DNA from: Achatina immaculata
Lineage: Eukaryota; Mollusca; Gastropoda; Stylommatophora; Achatinidae
Direction of reading: 5' to 3'
Assembly (NCBI GenBank): GCA_009760885.1
Contig: CM019716.1
Span: 288,001 to 352,000 of the forward strand
DNA length: 64,000 nt
Below, piece after piece: positions 10,161-23,460 of the stretch (positions are counted from its first letter, which is position 1; every line of letters starts with the position of its first letter). A program made the position numbers and the translations under genes. The notes beneath the pieces are model-generated. The model did no database searches and was not told where the DNA came from. It saw nothing but the letters and a program-made list of their open reading frames with translations.

Positions 10161-11645
10161 GGTTCTAAGGACTGCAAACGCGCCACAAACAGCCTCTGGC
10201 AGTCAAGTCCAGCTCCTGGCCTTCCCGTGGCAGAACTGTTTAAACTGACAGGAGAAGAGGCGAGGGCGAATATCTGGCGCCTGAAAACCAGTTACTTAGG
10301 GTAGATGAGTGGCACGTTTGGTAGCTCATCTGCCGCTGTTGGCGAGATCTTCAGCTGCCGTGCGTGGAGCGGTGCTCCTCCCGGCCAATGAAGAAAGGTG
10401 CAAATGGGGTTGCTGCGCAGCATCACTGCGGAAAAGGTGGTAGAAAGGATAAAGCGAAGCAAACAGTCAAATCACAGCACCTCTGGTCTGGAGGTCGGCC
10501 ACGTCCTGAGTGCAGTCATGTCGGGTGAAATGCATGAACCGGCTTGTCCCAGAGGTTAAGACACTACTGGCGAGACTCTTCGAATGCCGCGCGTGGAGTG
10601 AAGCTCCTCCCGGTTAAGGAAGTAAATGTGGAAAAGAAATAAAGGTTACTGTGCGGAGCCGATGGGAAAAGGTGGTGGAAAGTGAAGTTTAACCGGTATG
10701 TCCAGTAGTATCGCTACGAGAGCTATACCACGGAACCTCTGCTCTAGAGGCCGGCCACGTCTGAAATACACCTACACTGGTGAAATATGCCTAAACCGGC
10801 ACACACCAGGGGTGGAACTTGATGTCTAGACATGTCATGCCACCTCCGCTCTAGAGGTCAGTAACGCCTGATATACACCCATACTGGTGAATTTTGCCTA
10901 AACCGGCTCATACCAGGGGTGAATCTTGAAGGCTATGCATGTCACAGTACCTCTGCCCTAGAGGTCGGTCCCGTCCCAAACACGCCCATACTGGGATAAT
11001 GCCTAAACCGGCTCAACCCAGGGGTAGAAGTCACTAGTGGCGAGGATTCGTCCTCCTGGACAAAAGCTCCATCCTGGTCACAACTAGGAAGGGTAGCGGC
11101 CACGACCGCAAAATGATGAAGTCGGAGACACTGGACCAGCGCAGTCTAGATAGGCAACCACCTCTCACCCGGCGGGGATGTTTGCGTATCCTAATCACGC
11201 TGAGGTTTTCCTGTGAGAAAGTCCAACCCTGGACTGGATGGGCAACCACCTCTCACCCGGTGGTGATACACGGGTATCTCAAAACACGTCGAGGTTTTCC
11301 GGTGAGAAAGTCCAACTCTGGCCTGGGTGGGCTACCACCTCTCACCCAGCGGGGATGCACTGATATCCTAAACACGTCGAGGTCTTCCGGTGAGAAAGTC
11401 CAACCTTAGACTAAACTGGTGCAATGAAAACCACGGTGTCACGCAATCCCGCTTCTGAGACCCACCAAGAATACAGGCTAAAGCACTGTGATACTCTGAA
11501 CCCCTTGTGGTTCTCTCGTGGATCTCGTGTGGTCTATTTTGGACCACACAGGGGACCACGGGACCTAACGAGGACCACATGCGTGAATTCAGTAGGTTCA
11601 CAGTGCGGTTTTTGGTGGTAGAAGTGAACGAAGAAGAAGAAGATT
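10161..11645 (+). mobile_element. Noncoding tandem-built retroelement, copy 3, full length with TSD
   Basis: The copy is bounded by 'cagctact' at 10153-10160 and 11646-11653, a target-site duplication of 8-9 bp. This makes it a complete insertion of about 1,485 bp. It begins 'ggttctaaggactgc' and ends 'gtgaacgaagaagaagaag' plus 'att'. It contains four degenerate ~110-bp units (about 10470-11030) and three ~88-bp units from about 11155. No Pol III boxes are obvious at the 5' end and no coding capacity is visible. Confidence 0.85.
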
Positions 11646-11653
11646 CAGCTACT

Positions 11654-12605
11654 GTGTGTAGCTTTATAGTTTTTGCTATTAGCTGAGAAACTTCAAACGA
11701 GGTCCCTCGCCGCATTTTCATTGTTACAACCGGTTTCAGTATTTTTACCATTTTCTTCTATTCTCGAAGGTCCTGCTCCTTAGTTTTGAAGAGGGAAAAA
11801 AAAATCAGTTCTCGTTGTGGCTTGTTCGTTAAGTTTAGTATCGAGATGCCGTCGCAGTTTTGATGGTTCATGGACTCGCTGGATAATGCAAGGTAGCACA
11901 CTGGACTTCTTGCTTGTTCTTTGGGCCTGTACCCGTGAAGCCAGACAACAGATATTCCTTGTTGTAACGACAGGACTTCCTAAGACAACTGAAAGAAGCC
12001 TCTTTTTACTTTGAACACGATGTACCCTCATCGACATCTCAAAATACTTTTACGTTTAAAATGAAGCCAGCGATCCATCTTAGGGTCAGCAGAAATCTGT
12101 TAGGAAATTCACCGGCATAGCGCTGGAAAGTCGATTTACTCAGCAGTAACGCAAAGCGCTTTTATTCTCAGAAATCGATCTGAAGATTTCGTTCTTCGTT
12201 TCCTTTCCTTCTTTTCTTTCTTCTTTTCTATTTTCACTTTAAAAAGCGTAAAGGCTCATAAGATTTCTTCAAGCCTTCGCGGGCTCCCTTTGAGGATATC
12301 GCGGGTCCCAAGGTCAGAACCTCTGGCCTTTTTTTTTTCTCGGCATGTGAGCAGTTACGATTTCAGACGTAGGTTAAACATTGATTAAGAATATGAAAAT
12401 ATTCGTCCACAGTAAATCTACGCGCACCTGAATGATAGTGCAATAATCAAGTTTGATTAGTCAAGTTAGAAGCTGAAAAACTTCTAGGAATGTCAAACCG
12501 AAAGCGAAACCAGAAGCTACGAGTAAATCAATATATATACGTGTGTACATTTAATGCGGTAACTCTAACGGCTTGTAACCTGGGTACGCTTCGCCAGGGG
12601 TAGAT
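11654..12605. other. Region upstream of the kinase start
   Basis: No coding exon is recognised. It must include the 5' UTR and probably the promoter of the kinase gene, but I see no TATA box or other element placed well enough to call. Confidence 0.3.
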
Positions 12606-12671
12606 ATGGACGAGGAAAAAGTAGCCACTATCAAGCGTCTGCTTCAGGCCCATTTGCAGAACGAGTACATA
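12606..12671 (+). CDS. mtnK: Kinase exon 1 (start codon)
   Basis: An ATG opens 22 codons (MDEEKVATIKRLLQAHLQNE then YI), ending in phase 0 at a perfect donor 'gtaagt'. This fits the short N-terminal helix before the kinase fold. I chose this start because no other in-frame ATG lies before the donor. Confidence 0.7.
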
Positions 12672-13040
12672 GTAAGTATTGATTTCCTTGTTTTAATTCA
12701 ACCGAAACCCTGTTCTTTGCTGTACTTTTATCATTCTCGCGAGAGAAAACCCACGGAAACTGCAGAAATTAATTAAGCCGATTGTAGTAAATATGGAATG
12801 TGTATTAAACAGACGTAATGTGAAATGATTAACGTAAGGAAAATAGTTTTTTTAAAAATTAAAGTGAATGAAAAATACATTTTTAAAAGAAGAAATACAA
12901 GATAAACATCTGAACCAAATGGCACACAGAGTGAAGAAGTTGCTCGCAAGTCCATCTGGCATCCTCTTTCAGCTCTCAACTACCACTACATTGAAAAAAT
13001 TCAACATTGGTTTAGTACAGACGTGATATATACATTACAG

Positions 13041-13079
<39 letters not shown>

Positions 13080-16000
13080 CAGACTTGATATATACATTAC
13101 CGATTTGATGTATACATTACAGATTTGATATATACATTACCGATTTGATATATACATTACAGACTTGATATATACATTTGATATATACATTACCGATTTG
13201 ATATATACATTACCGATTTGATGTATACATTACAGATTTGATATATACATTACCGATTTGATGTATACATTACAGACTTGATATATACATTTGATATATA
13301 CATTACCGATTTGATATACACGTTATAGACTTGATATATACATTACAGACTTGATATACACATTTGATATATACATAACGAACATTAATACAGTACTGTG
13401 ACGAGCTATCACTTTATAGCGGATGTGGTTTGAATTACCAAGACCGGGACAAAGTGGAGAAGCGAGATTTCCAGCGTCTACGTGACGTTCTGATGAATGA
13501 ATAAAACTTACTGAAGTAGAAATGGTAACCAATGAAATTGTCCAAGCGGAAAATTGAAACCAACTCATGAACAGTAAGAGTTTATGATTGAAAATGTCAC
13601 GGCAGTTAAAAAGAGAAAGTAGAGAAAGCAAACACTTCAATCATCATAACACTAGAAAAGAAACTAACTGAACTGGAAATAATATGCTAATTGAAAATAT
13701 TGTGACAGTTCATGGCCAGCTGAAGTAGATACGACAAACATTGATGTAATGGTGACTATAGACGTGTGAAAGCAGCTGAGATATGTGGTCAACGTTGTAA
13801 CACAAACAAAACTAACATTTTTACCTTTGATACGGGTGAGAGGGGGTGGGGGCGCGACGCTGTCAGTTTTGGCCGTCAGCGAACCATAGCTGACATGCTA
13901 GCATAGCTGACCAAGACCCTGTCCCATTTCTCCGTTGGAACCCCCTGTAACAGACCTATCTTGGCTAACGGCGTAGGGATCGCCATAGTCCCCATGGCGG
14001 TGGAGTCTACTAAAGAAGTATCTCACACACCCTGCTTTTCAGATCCACTCAGGGACTTCGAGCATCCCACACCCGCTTCCAATCCGACACGATGCTGTGC
14101 CTCAACATTCTCACCGCGCTGGCTGCAAAGGTCATCGGCTCGCAGTTCAAAGGAGATTGAAGAAGATACATGATACCTGTGTACCAGTATCAAGCAGCAG
14201 TAGTAGGCGGGAAACTGTTGTATAGAGCAGGAAACTGTTGTATAGAGCGGGAAACTGTTGTATAGAGCGGGAAACTGTTGTATAGAGCGGGAAACTGTTG
14301 TATAGAGCGGGAAGCTGTTGTATAGAGGGGGAAACTGTTGTATAGAGCGGGAAACTGTTGTATAGAGCGGGAAACTGTTGTATAGAGCGGGAAACTGTTG
14401 TATAGAGCGGGAAGCTGTTGTATAGAGCGGGAAACTGTTGTATAGAGCGAACAACACAACTCCTCAGACTCTCAGAGATGAACATCCTGACCTCGGTCAA
14501 AGGTTTCAGCCCTACTTCTGACGCTCGGGAGTGAGGGGGGGGGGTGCTGCCCTCAGAGTCATGACTCCCAGAGTTGTTGGTTTATAATCGTTTCAAGATG
14601 CTGAAGATATAATCGTTCGCAACTTACCAGCGTTTTTGCTGTTTGTTTGGTGGATTCAATATTCCTTTTTATATTCTAAACTTTGCAACCAACCCAATTT
14701 TAATTTGGGCGTCGCTCCTCTCTCCTACCTCCACATCTTGCTGTATTCGCTTATTTAGTCTGTCGCTCTTGACAATTTTGTCTGACACGCCCCGAGTGAA
14801 ACAAAAATACGAGCCAATCCTGGGCCCTTTGAGGCAGTACAAGAAGGTATAACCCACTGTCTTTCCTTGACTATTGTTTCTGTGCTGTGTAATGGTTAGT
14901 CCACTGCGAGTTTCAGAGTGGTCACGGGTCAGTGTCCCACTGTACTCCACGTTTGTGCAATGTCCAGGACTTTTCTGCTGTTTCTGCAAACCTTTTCACA
15001 GCACGTGTTCTTGTTTGTCTTTAACACGCCGTTTTTCACACATTTCGTACTCTGATGTTCCCACGAATCCTGTTGCCCCCGCCACATCAGTCACTCTAGA
15101 TTTGAGTCCTGACACACGCCCTTACTTGCCTGACCAGATCACTGTTATCCTGACACACGCCCTTACTTGCCTGACCAGATCACTGTTATCCTGACACACG
15201 CCTCTACTTGCCTGACCAGATCACTGTTATCCTGACACACGCCCTTACTTGCCTGACCAGATCAATGTTATCCTGACACACGCCCTTACTTGCCTGACCA
15301 GATCACTGTTATCCTGACACACGCCTTTACTTGCCTGACCAGATCGCTGTTATCCTGACACACGCCCTTACTTGCCTGACCAGATCACTGTTATCCTGAT
15401 ACACGCCTTACTTGCCTGACCAGATCGCTGTTATCCTGACACACGCCCTTACTTGCCTGACCAGATCACTGTTATCCTGACACACGCCCTTACTTGCCTG
15501 ACCAGATCGCTGTTATCCTGACACACGCCCTTACTTGCCTGACCAGATCGCTGTTATCCTGACACACGCCCTTACTTGCCTGACCAGATCACTGTTATCC
15601 TGACACACGCCCTTACTTGCCTGACCAGATCACTGTTATCCTGACACACGCCCTTACTTGCCTGACCAGATCGCTGTTATCCTGACACACGCCCTTACTT
15701 GCCTGACCAGATCGCTGTTATCCTGACACACGCCCTTACTTGCCTGACCAGATCGCTGTTATCCTGACACACGCCTCTACTTGCCTGACCAGATCAATGT
15801 TATCCTGACACACGCCTCTACTTGCCTGACCAGATCAATGTTATCCTGATACACGCCCTTACTTGCCTGACCAGATCAATGTTATCCTGACACACGCCCT
15901 TACTTGCGTGACCAGATCAATGTTATCCTGATACACGCCCTTACTTGCCTGACCAGATCGCTGTTATCCTGACACACGCCCTTACTTGCCTGACCAGATC

Positions 16001-19000
16001 AATGTTATCCTGATACACGCCCTTACTTGCCTGACCAGATCAATGTTATCCTGACACACGCCCTTACTTGCGTGACCAGATCAATGTTATCCTGATACAC
16101 GCCCTTACTTGCCTGACCAGATCGCTGTTATCCTGACACACGCCCTTACTTGCCTGACCAGATCACTGTTATCCTGACACACGCCCTTACTTGCCTGACC
16201 AGATCAATGTTATCCTGACACACGCCCTTACTTGCCTGACCAGATCAATGTTATCCTGATACACGCCCTTACTTGCCTGACCAGATCAATGTTATCCTGA
16301 CACACGCCCTTACTTGCCTGACCAGATCAATGTTATCCTGACACACGCCCTTACTTGCCTGACCAGATCAATGTTATCCTGTCACACGCCCTTACTTGCC
16401 TGACCAGATCAATGTTATCCTGATACACGCCCTTACTTGCCTGACCAGATCAATGTTATCCTGATACACGCCCTTACTTGCCTGACCAGATCAATGTTAT
16501 CCTGACACAGGCCTTTACTTGGTGACCAGATCACTGTATTCCTGACACAGGCCTTTACTTGGTGATCAGATCACTGTTATTCCTGACACAGGCCTTTACT
16601 TGGTGACTAGATCACTGTATTCCTGACACACGCCTTTACTTGGTGACCAGATCACTGTATTCGTGACACACGCCCTTACTTGCGTGACCAGATCACTGTA
16701 TTCCTGACACATGCCATTACTTGCCTGACCAGATCACTGTATTCCTGACACACGCTCGTACTTGCATGACCAGATCATTGTTATCCTGACACACGCCCTT
16801 ACTTGCATGACCAGATCACTGTTATCCTGACACACGCCTTTACTTGCCTGACCACATCATTGTTATCCTGACACACGCCCTTACTTGCATGATCAGATTA
16901 TTCCTGACATACGCCCTTACTTGCATGACCAGATCAATGTTATCCTGATACACGCCTTTACTTGGAGACCACATCATTGTTATCCTGATACACGCCTTTA
17001 CTTGCATGACCAGATCACTGTTATCCTGATACACGCCTCTACTTGCATGACCAGATCACTGTTATCCTGACACACGGCTTTACTTGGCTACCAGATCACT
17101 GTTATCCTGATACACGTCATTACTTGCGTGACCAGATCACTGTTATCCTGACACACGCCTTTACTTGCATGACCAGATCAATGTTATCCTGACACACGCC
17201 TTTACTTGCATGACCAGATCACTGTTCTCCTGATACACGCCTTTACTTGGCGACCAGATCACTGTTATCCTGATACACGCCTTTACTTGGGTGACCAGAT
17301 CACTGTTATCCTGATACCCGCCTTTACCTGTCGACCAGATCAATGTTATCCTGATACACGCCTTTACTTGGCGACCAGATCACTGTTATCCTGATACACG
17401 CCTTTACTTGGCGATCAGATCACTGTTATCCTGATACACACCTTTACTTGGCGACCAGATCACTGTTATCCTGATACACGCCTTTACTTGCATGACCAGA
17501 TCATTGTTATCCTGATACACGCCTTTACTTGGCGACCAGATCACTGTTATCCTGATACACGCCTTAACTTGGCGACCAGATCACTGTTATCCTGATACAC
17601 ATCTTTACTTGGCGACCAGATCACTGTTATCCTGATACACGCCTTTACTTGCATGACCAGATCACTGTATTCCTGACACACGTCTTTACTTGGTGACCAG
17701 ATCACTGTATTCCTGATACACGCCTTTACTTGCGTGACCAGATCACTGTATTCCTGACACCCACCTTTACTTGGTGACCAGATCACTGTATTCCTGACAC
17801 ACGCCTTTACTCGGTGACCAGGTCACTGTATTCCTGACACACGTCTTTACTTGGTGACCAGATCACTGTATTTTTGAACACGTGCTGTTCTTCTGCCCGG
17901 AACTCATACGGGTTCGACCAAAACTGAGTTCTGTTTCGTGGCTGAGTGCATTAGAATTCCTGGTCGTTTATCTGTGTTCTTTATGAATGCAAGGTATTCT
18001 CGTCTGTCTGGTGCGTCCACTATGCTTCCCAGGCATTAACTCCATCTAGTAGGTCCACTGCCGCCTCCCAGTCATTATCTCTATCTAGTAGGCCCACTGC
18101 CGCCTCCCAGTCATTATCTATCTAGTAGGTCCACTGCCGCCTCCCAGTCATTATCTCTTATCTAGTAGGTCCACTGCCGCCTCCCAGTCATTATCTCTAT
18201 CTAGTAGGTCCACTGCCGCCTCCCAGTCATTATCTCTATCTAGTAGGTCCACTGCCGCCTCCCAGTCATTATCTCAATCTAGTAAGTCCACTGTCGCCTC
18301 CCAGTCATTATCTCAATCTAGTAGGTCCACTGCCGCCTCCCAGTCATTATCTCTATCTATTAGATCCACTGCCGCCTCCCAGTCATTATCTCCATCTAGT
18401 AGGTCCACTGCCGCCTCCCAGTCATTGTCTCTATCTAGTAGGTCCACTACCGCCTCCCAGTCATTATCTCAATCTAGTAGGTCCACTACCGCCTCCCAGT
18501 CATTATCTGCATCTAGTAGGTTCACTACCACCTCCCAGTTATTATCTCCATCTAGTAGGTTCACTACCGCCTCCCAGTCATTATCTCTATCTAGTAGGTC
18601 CTCTACCGTCTCCCAGTCATTATCTCCATCTAGTAGGTCCATTACCGCCTTCCAGTCATTATCTCCATCTAGTAGGTCCACTACCGCCTCCCAGTCATTA
18701 TATGGAAGTGAAGGCAAGGGAATATCCACGGCTTTGATCATTTCTGGTAGAAACTGCCAATAACCGTGTGAAGCTGGTAAACGGTATGGTGTTATTATGA
18801 TCAGGACCATTGTTATCATTGGTCTAGCTAGGCAGTTGTCGTGGGAGCAGTGCTGACCGCGGTGGAGCATAATTTTACATAGATCATTTAACCTTGCCTA
18901 GAGCACATGACATCCTATCAACCAACCTTCCCAAGAGTGACAGATCTGGCCTTCTGAAGCCACGTGTAGCTGCGCATCTTTGTAAAATATATCCAGATAT

Positions 19001-21880
19001 TCCCTCCCTCCCTCTCTCTCTCTCTCTCTCTTCTCTGTCCCATTTCCCATTTCCCATATCCTATTAGAAATGATCTGTAGGAATAAAACTTAGATCTCTG
19101 TTCTGTAAGAACATCTACAAGATTACCACATAATCTATCACAGTATAAAAAAAAGGTAAAAGTAATCATATTGTGCCTTAGAGGCACATAGGGATATGGT
19201 GTTAGTGGCCATATTTTCCTTGACCTGTCAGCACACTAGAGGGTGATATGGTCAGTATCACGCCTGGCCGCCTTTCCTTCCCCAACTCCAGAAGAAGTCG
19301 GGTACCAATTTCTACAGCTGGGTGACTGGGGGTGTCTCCGGCCAGATTCGAACCTCCGACCTTCGCCATGAGAGACCAGTGCACTAACCACTTCGCCATC
19401 AGACACCCAACAGTATAATCTATAATTATTTATCATACGTCCAGCACGCCGTTCCACCTCTTTCTCGTGTCACAGTTCCTTTCTCTCTTTCATCATCATC
19501 ATCATCATCATGTGCCATCTCCACCCCACCCACCTCACCCCCCAAGAAGGTAACTCAAGCTATATTCTAACGACTGGCGGCTCGGTGACTTGCTGCACTC
19601 AAACGAAACAAAAGGCTGACTAAATTACCCTGTGAAATGTGACTCTGTGCAGGAATGTGTACAAAAACGATACGGTCATAGCGACTTATGTCAGTGACAA
19701 ACTTAGAGCAGTTATATCATTTACCCCTCCAATTTCAAGATCAGTTTACTGCTGTGAGCAAAGGATGAAAATAATAATAACAATAATATAATAATAATAA
19801 TAATAATAATAACGGGATCATATCTGTTACAGAAAAAAAAATGCTAACGAAGCTGGAATGAGATAATCTAAGACATAACAAGGTCAAGGACAAGGCGGCG
19901 CGCTATAAATCCCGCGCTCACAGCATCGCCAACAAATTTCAAGTTCCCACTTGGTAACAGGCTTGATAACTGTAGTAGTAACAGGCTTGATAACTGTAGC
20001 AGTAACAAGCTTGATAACTGTAGTAGTAACAGGCTTGATAACTGTAGTAGTAACAGGCTTGATAACTGTAGCAGTAACAAGCTTGATAACTGTAGTAGTA
20101 ACAGGCTTGATAACTGTAGCAGTAACAAGCTTGATAACTGTAGCAGTAACAAGCTTGATAACTGTAGTAGTAACAGGCTTGATAACTGTAGTAGTAACAG
20201 GCTTGATAACTGTAGCAGTAACAAGCTTGATAACTGTAGTAGTAACAGGCTTGATAACTGTAGCAGTAACAAGCTTGATAACTGTAGCAGTAACAAGCTT
20301 GATAACTGTAGTAGTAACAGGCTTGATAACTGTAGCAGTAACAAGCTTGATAACTGTAGTAGTAACAGGCTTGATAATTGTAGTAGTAACAGGCTTGATA
20401 ACTGTAGTAGTAACAAGCTTGATAACTGTAGTAGTAACAAGCTTGATAACTGTAGTAGTAACAGGCTTGATAACTGTAGTAGTAACAGGCTTGGTAACTG
20501 TAGTAGTAACAGGCTTGGTAACTGTGCAGTGGTAACAAGCTTGATAACTGTAGTACTAACAGGCTTGATAACTGTGCAGAGCTGGTAAAAAAAACTGGTG
20601 ATTCTTGTAAGCCTGTGGTTAAATTATTGTCGCAAACGGTGTGTGGATAAATTAACCCAACAGAATGTGGATAAATTAATCTGACCTTTCTTGATAAATT
20701 AAGATGGGTAACATTATGTGAATAAATTAACGGGATTTAATATTATGTGGATAAATTAATTTGGCTAAAAGTATGTGGATAAATTAATTTGGCTAAAAGT
20801 ATGTGGATACATTAATCTGGATACATTAATCTGGCTAAAAGCGTGTGGATAAATTAATCTTTCTAAATGTACGTGGATAAATTAATCTAGTTAAAAGTAT
20901 GTGCATAAATTAATCTTGCTAAAAGGACGTGGATAAATTAATCTGGCATACAATGTTTGCATAGATTAACAAGAAACTGAAAACGTCGATAGTTGTAGCC
21001 TTGTGCAAGCGGGAAAATTCGGCAAATTTGTCTCAAGTGAATGTGGCGGGTCCGTTCTTGGAATGTGGAACTAAAAATGAAATTCGTCGCTGACAATGAA
21101 ACAGCAGTAGCTTGTTCTGACACGGATAAAACGAGTTATTGCTACACTACAAAGACTGATGCAAGATGCTATTCAGCATGAATACGTCGTAAGTGATTGT
21201 TTCAGTTTTGTTTTCACCTGAACTCTGACCTGTGTGCAATCCGTAACGATAGCCACGAAGCATACGTTTGAAAAATCCTACAACAAATATAGTAGTTGTT
21301 GCTGTGTACGTATTGATCTTCGGGGGAACGGTGCTAACAGAACTAGCAACTGAGGAATTTTTTGTATTGGAGGGTGGGAAGGCGGATAGAATATTAATAA
21401 CTTTGGTCAATGGGTTGCGCTCCACAGACACTAGTGTAAATTATAGACAGTTGAGTTATATATAACAAAGTAGCTTAAGATGTATTACTATGTTTGTTTA
21501 TATCTTTCATAAACAAGTTGAATTCTTTCCAGACTAAATGTTTACGAAGAATTAGACAAATATTTTGGCCAGACATCATAAGAAATAACATCTTGTTGGC
21601 AGAAATGCAGATGAAGCCACTGACAGCAGTTATTGAGGAAAGACGCTGGCGATGGCTGGGACATGTGCTCCGAATGACTGACAACTCACTACCAAAAATA
21701 ACACTAAGATGGACAACACAGGGGAACAGAAGTAAGGGTAGACCAAAAGAGACATGGAGAAGAACAACAGAGAAGATGTTGAGCAATAGAGGGCTCACCT
21801 GGGCAAGAGCAGAAAAAAAGGCAAAGGACAGGCATTTGTGGAAAACCCTTGCGGAAGTCCCATGTGCCCTGGGCACTTAA

Positions 21881-21926
<46 letters not shown>

Positions 21927-23409
21927 GATCTTTCATCATCTATAAGCCAGTGCTTTCCAGCCTTTTTTTTTAAAATCACGGACCACTGAAACCCAGGGAT
22001 ACTTCGCTGCAGCTGCCATTCCTCTTCCTCGGAGCCCAGGTTGGGAAGCACTGATCTGAGCTTTTAGCGGCTGTCTATCTGAGCGCAGCTTTCTGTGGAC
22101 GTTTTTTTTTAGCAGCGCATTAATTTAAATACTCATCATTACAATAGTAATTCAGGTATCTGTCCATTCCTACAAGCATCTCTTTCTGCATAAATATGTG
22201 CACCGATCAGCGATACATCTATTCTAACCATTATTCCACAAATACCTGAGATATAGACTCGAACAGATCGAGTAGGACTAGAGTGCGACTTGCGTTAGTG
22301 TAAGACTCGACTTGAAGGTGAAGAGTTGCGACTTAAACTCGATTTGTAACTTGACATTTTTAGTCAGAAAACTCAACGGTTATATCTACTTTCTACAGCG
22401 CGGTACTATAACGAAAACGCACGTCACTGCCTTGTGTGCATTTGGGCATATCTGATTTGAATCTATGGTCTGCTGAGTCATTATGTAATAATCTGTTTAT
22501 TATAGACAGAGTAATAGCAAAAAAGACAGACAGTTGGCAACCAACTGAAATAAATCACTAGCCACCGACGCCAATGTTCTATGTAAGCTGCGAGTAAGCC
22601 CTGCAGCGCATATAACAAAGTCTTTCGTACGGTAAAGTAAGAGAACACAGTTTTATAGGGTTAGTACGCTGTTCTCTCGTGGTTAGACGGCTGCTCGTCT
22701 ACCGGAGTTCGTGGTTCGAATCCCAGGTGATTTTTATTTCTCCCACGTCTCACTTTGTCTACTATTTTTTTCGAGGTCTAATCCTACACAAGTGTGTTCT
22801 CTTACTTTAACATAATACAGTCATGCCAAGCACGAAATTTTACATGTCGCGCAAAAAAATTTCCTGATGCTACTCAGTGCTTCAGTAGCGGTTGGAGAAA
22901 GATACGATATTGCTGCATGATTTTTTTTTGTTGTTGAGAAAGATACGATATTGCTGCATGATTTTTTTTCTGATTTCTTTGAATGTTATTTTTTTTTTCA
23001 TGAGAACTTTAAATTAAACATTATAATTTATAGATACGACGTACAAACATTGCCCAAATATTTCTACACAGACTGAAAATTTTTCGCACGAATCGCAAAC
23101 ATTTAGAGGGCACTTTTATTGAGACACCTCTGCCATGCCCGCATTATCACGCGCGGCTCCCAGAGAGGTAGTGTGAGCTTTCAAAGCGATAATGACGGAA
23201 GTTTGGATATGTGTAACGGACTTTCAAACTACAGTATAGGAAGGGTGCGCACAAGCTTTTGTTATTACAGAGAGGAGTAACAACAAATAAACTGTTGGAC
23301 GCTGATGGTAAACTGAAGATTAATGCTGTATTCCTTACAGATTTTTTTATTATTGTTTAATATAAAAAGAATGACTAAAATTACTGCTAAGATTCCTGAC
23401 TAAGCGAAG

Positions 23410-23460
<51 letters not shown>

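Noticed and set aside
14023..14500. Three overlapping minus-strand ORFs of 89-144 codons with repeated SIQQFPALYN-type units
   Set aside because: They arise from the 20-bp minisatellite and shift frame with it. No domain is seen outside the repeat.
15108..17880. CRISPR array
   Set aside because: Repeats are directly contiguous without unique spacers and the genome is eukaryotic.
19868..20538. ORFs of 190-199 codons on both strands
   Set aside because: They are made only of a 24-bp tandem repeat (a multiple of 3), so any frame stays open. No non-repeat coding sequence flanks them.
22671..22735. tRNA gene
   Set aside because: The boxes are tRNA-like, but no acceptor stem pairing or plausible anticodon arm can be drawn. 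It is better viewed as part of the small TIR-bounded element.
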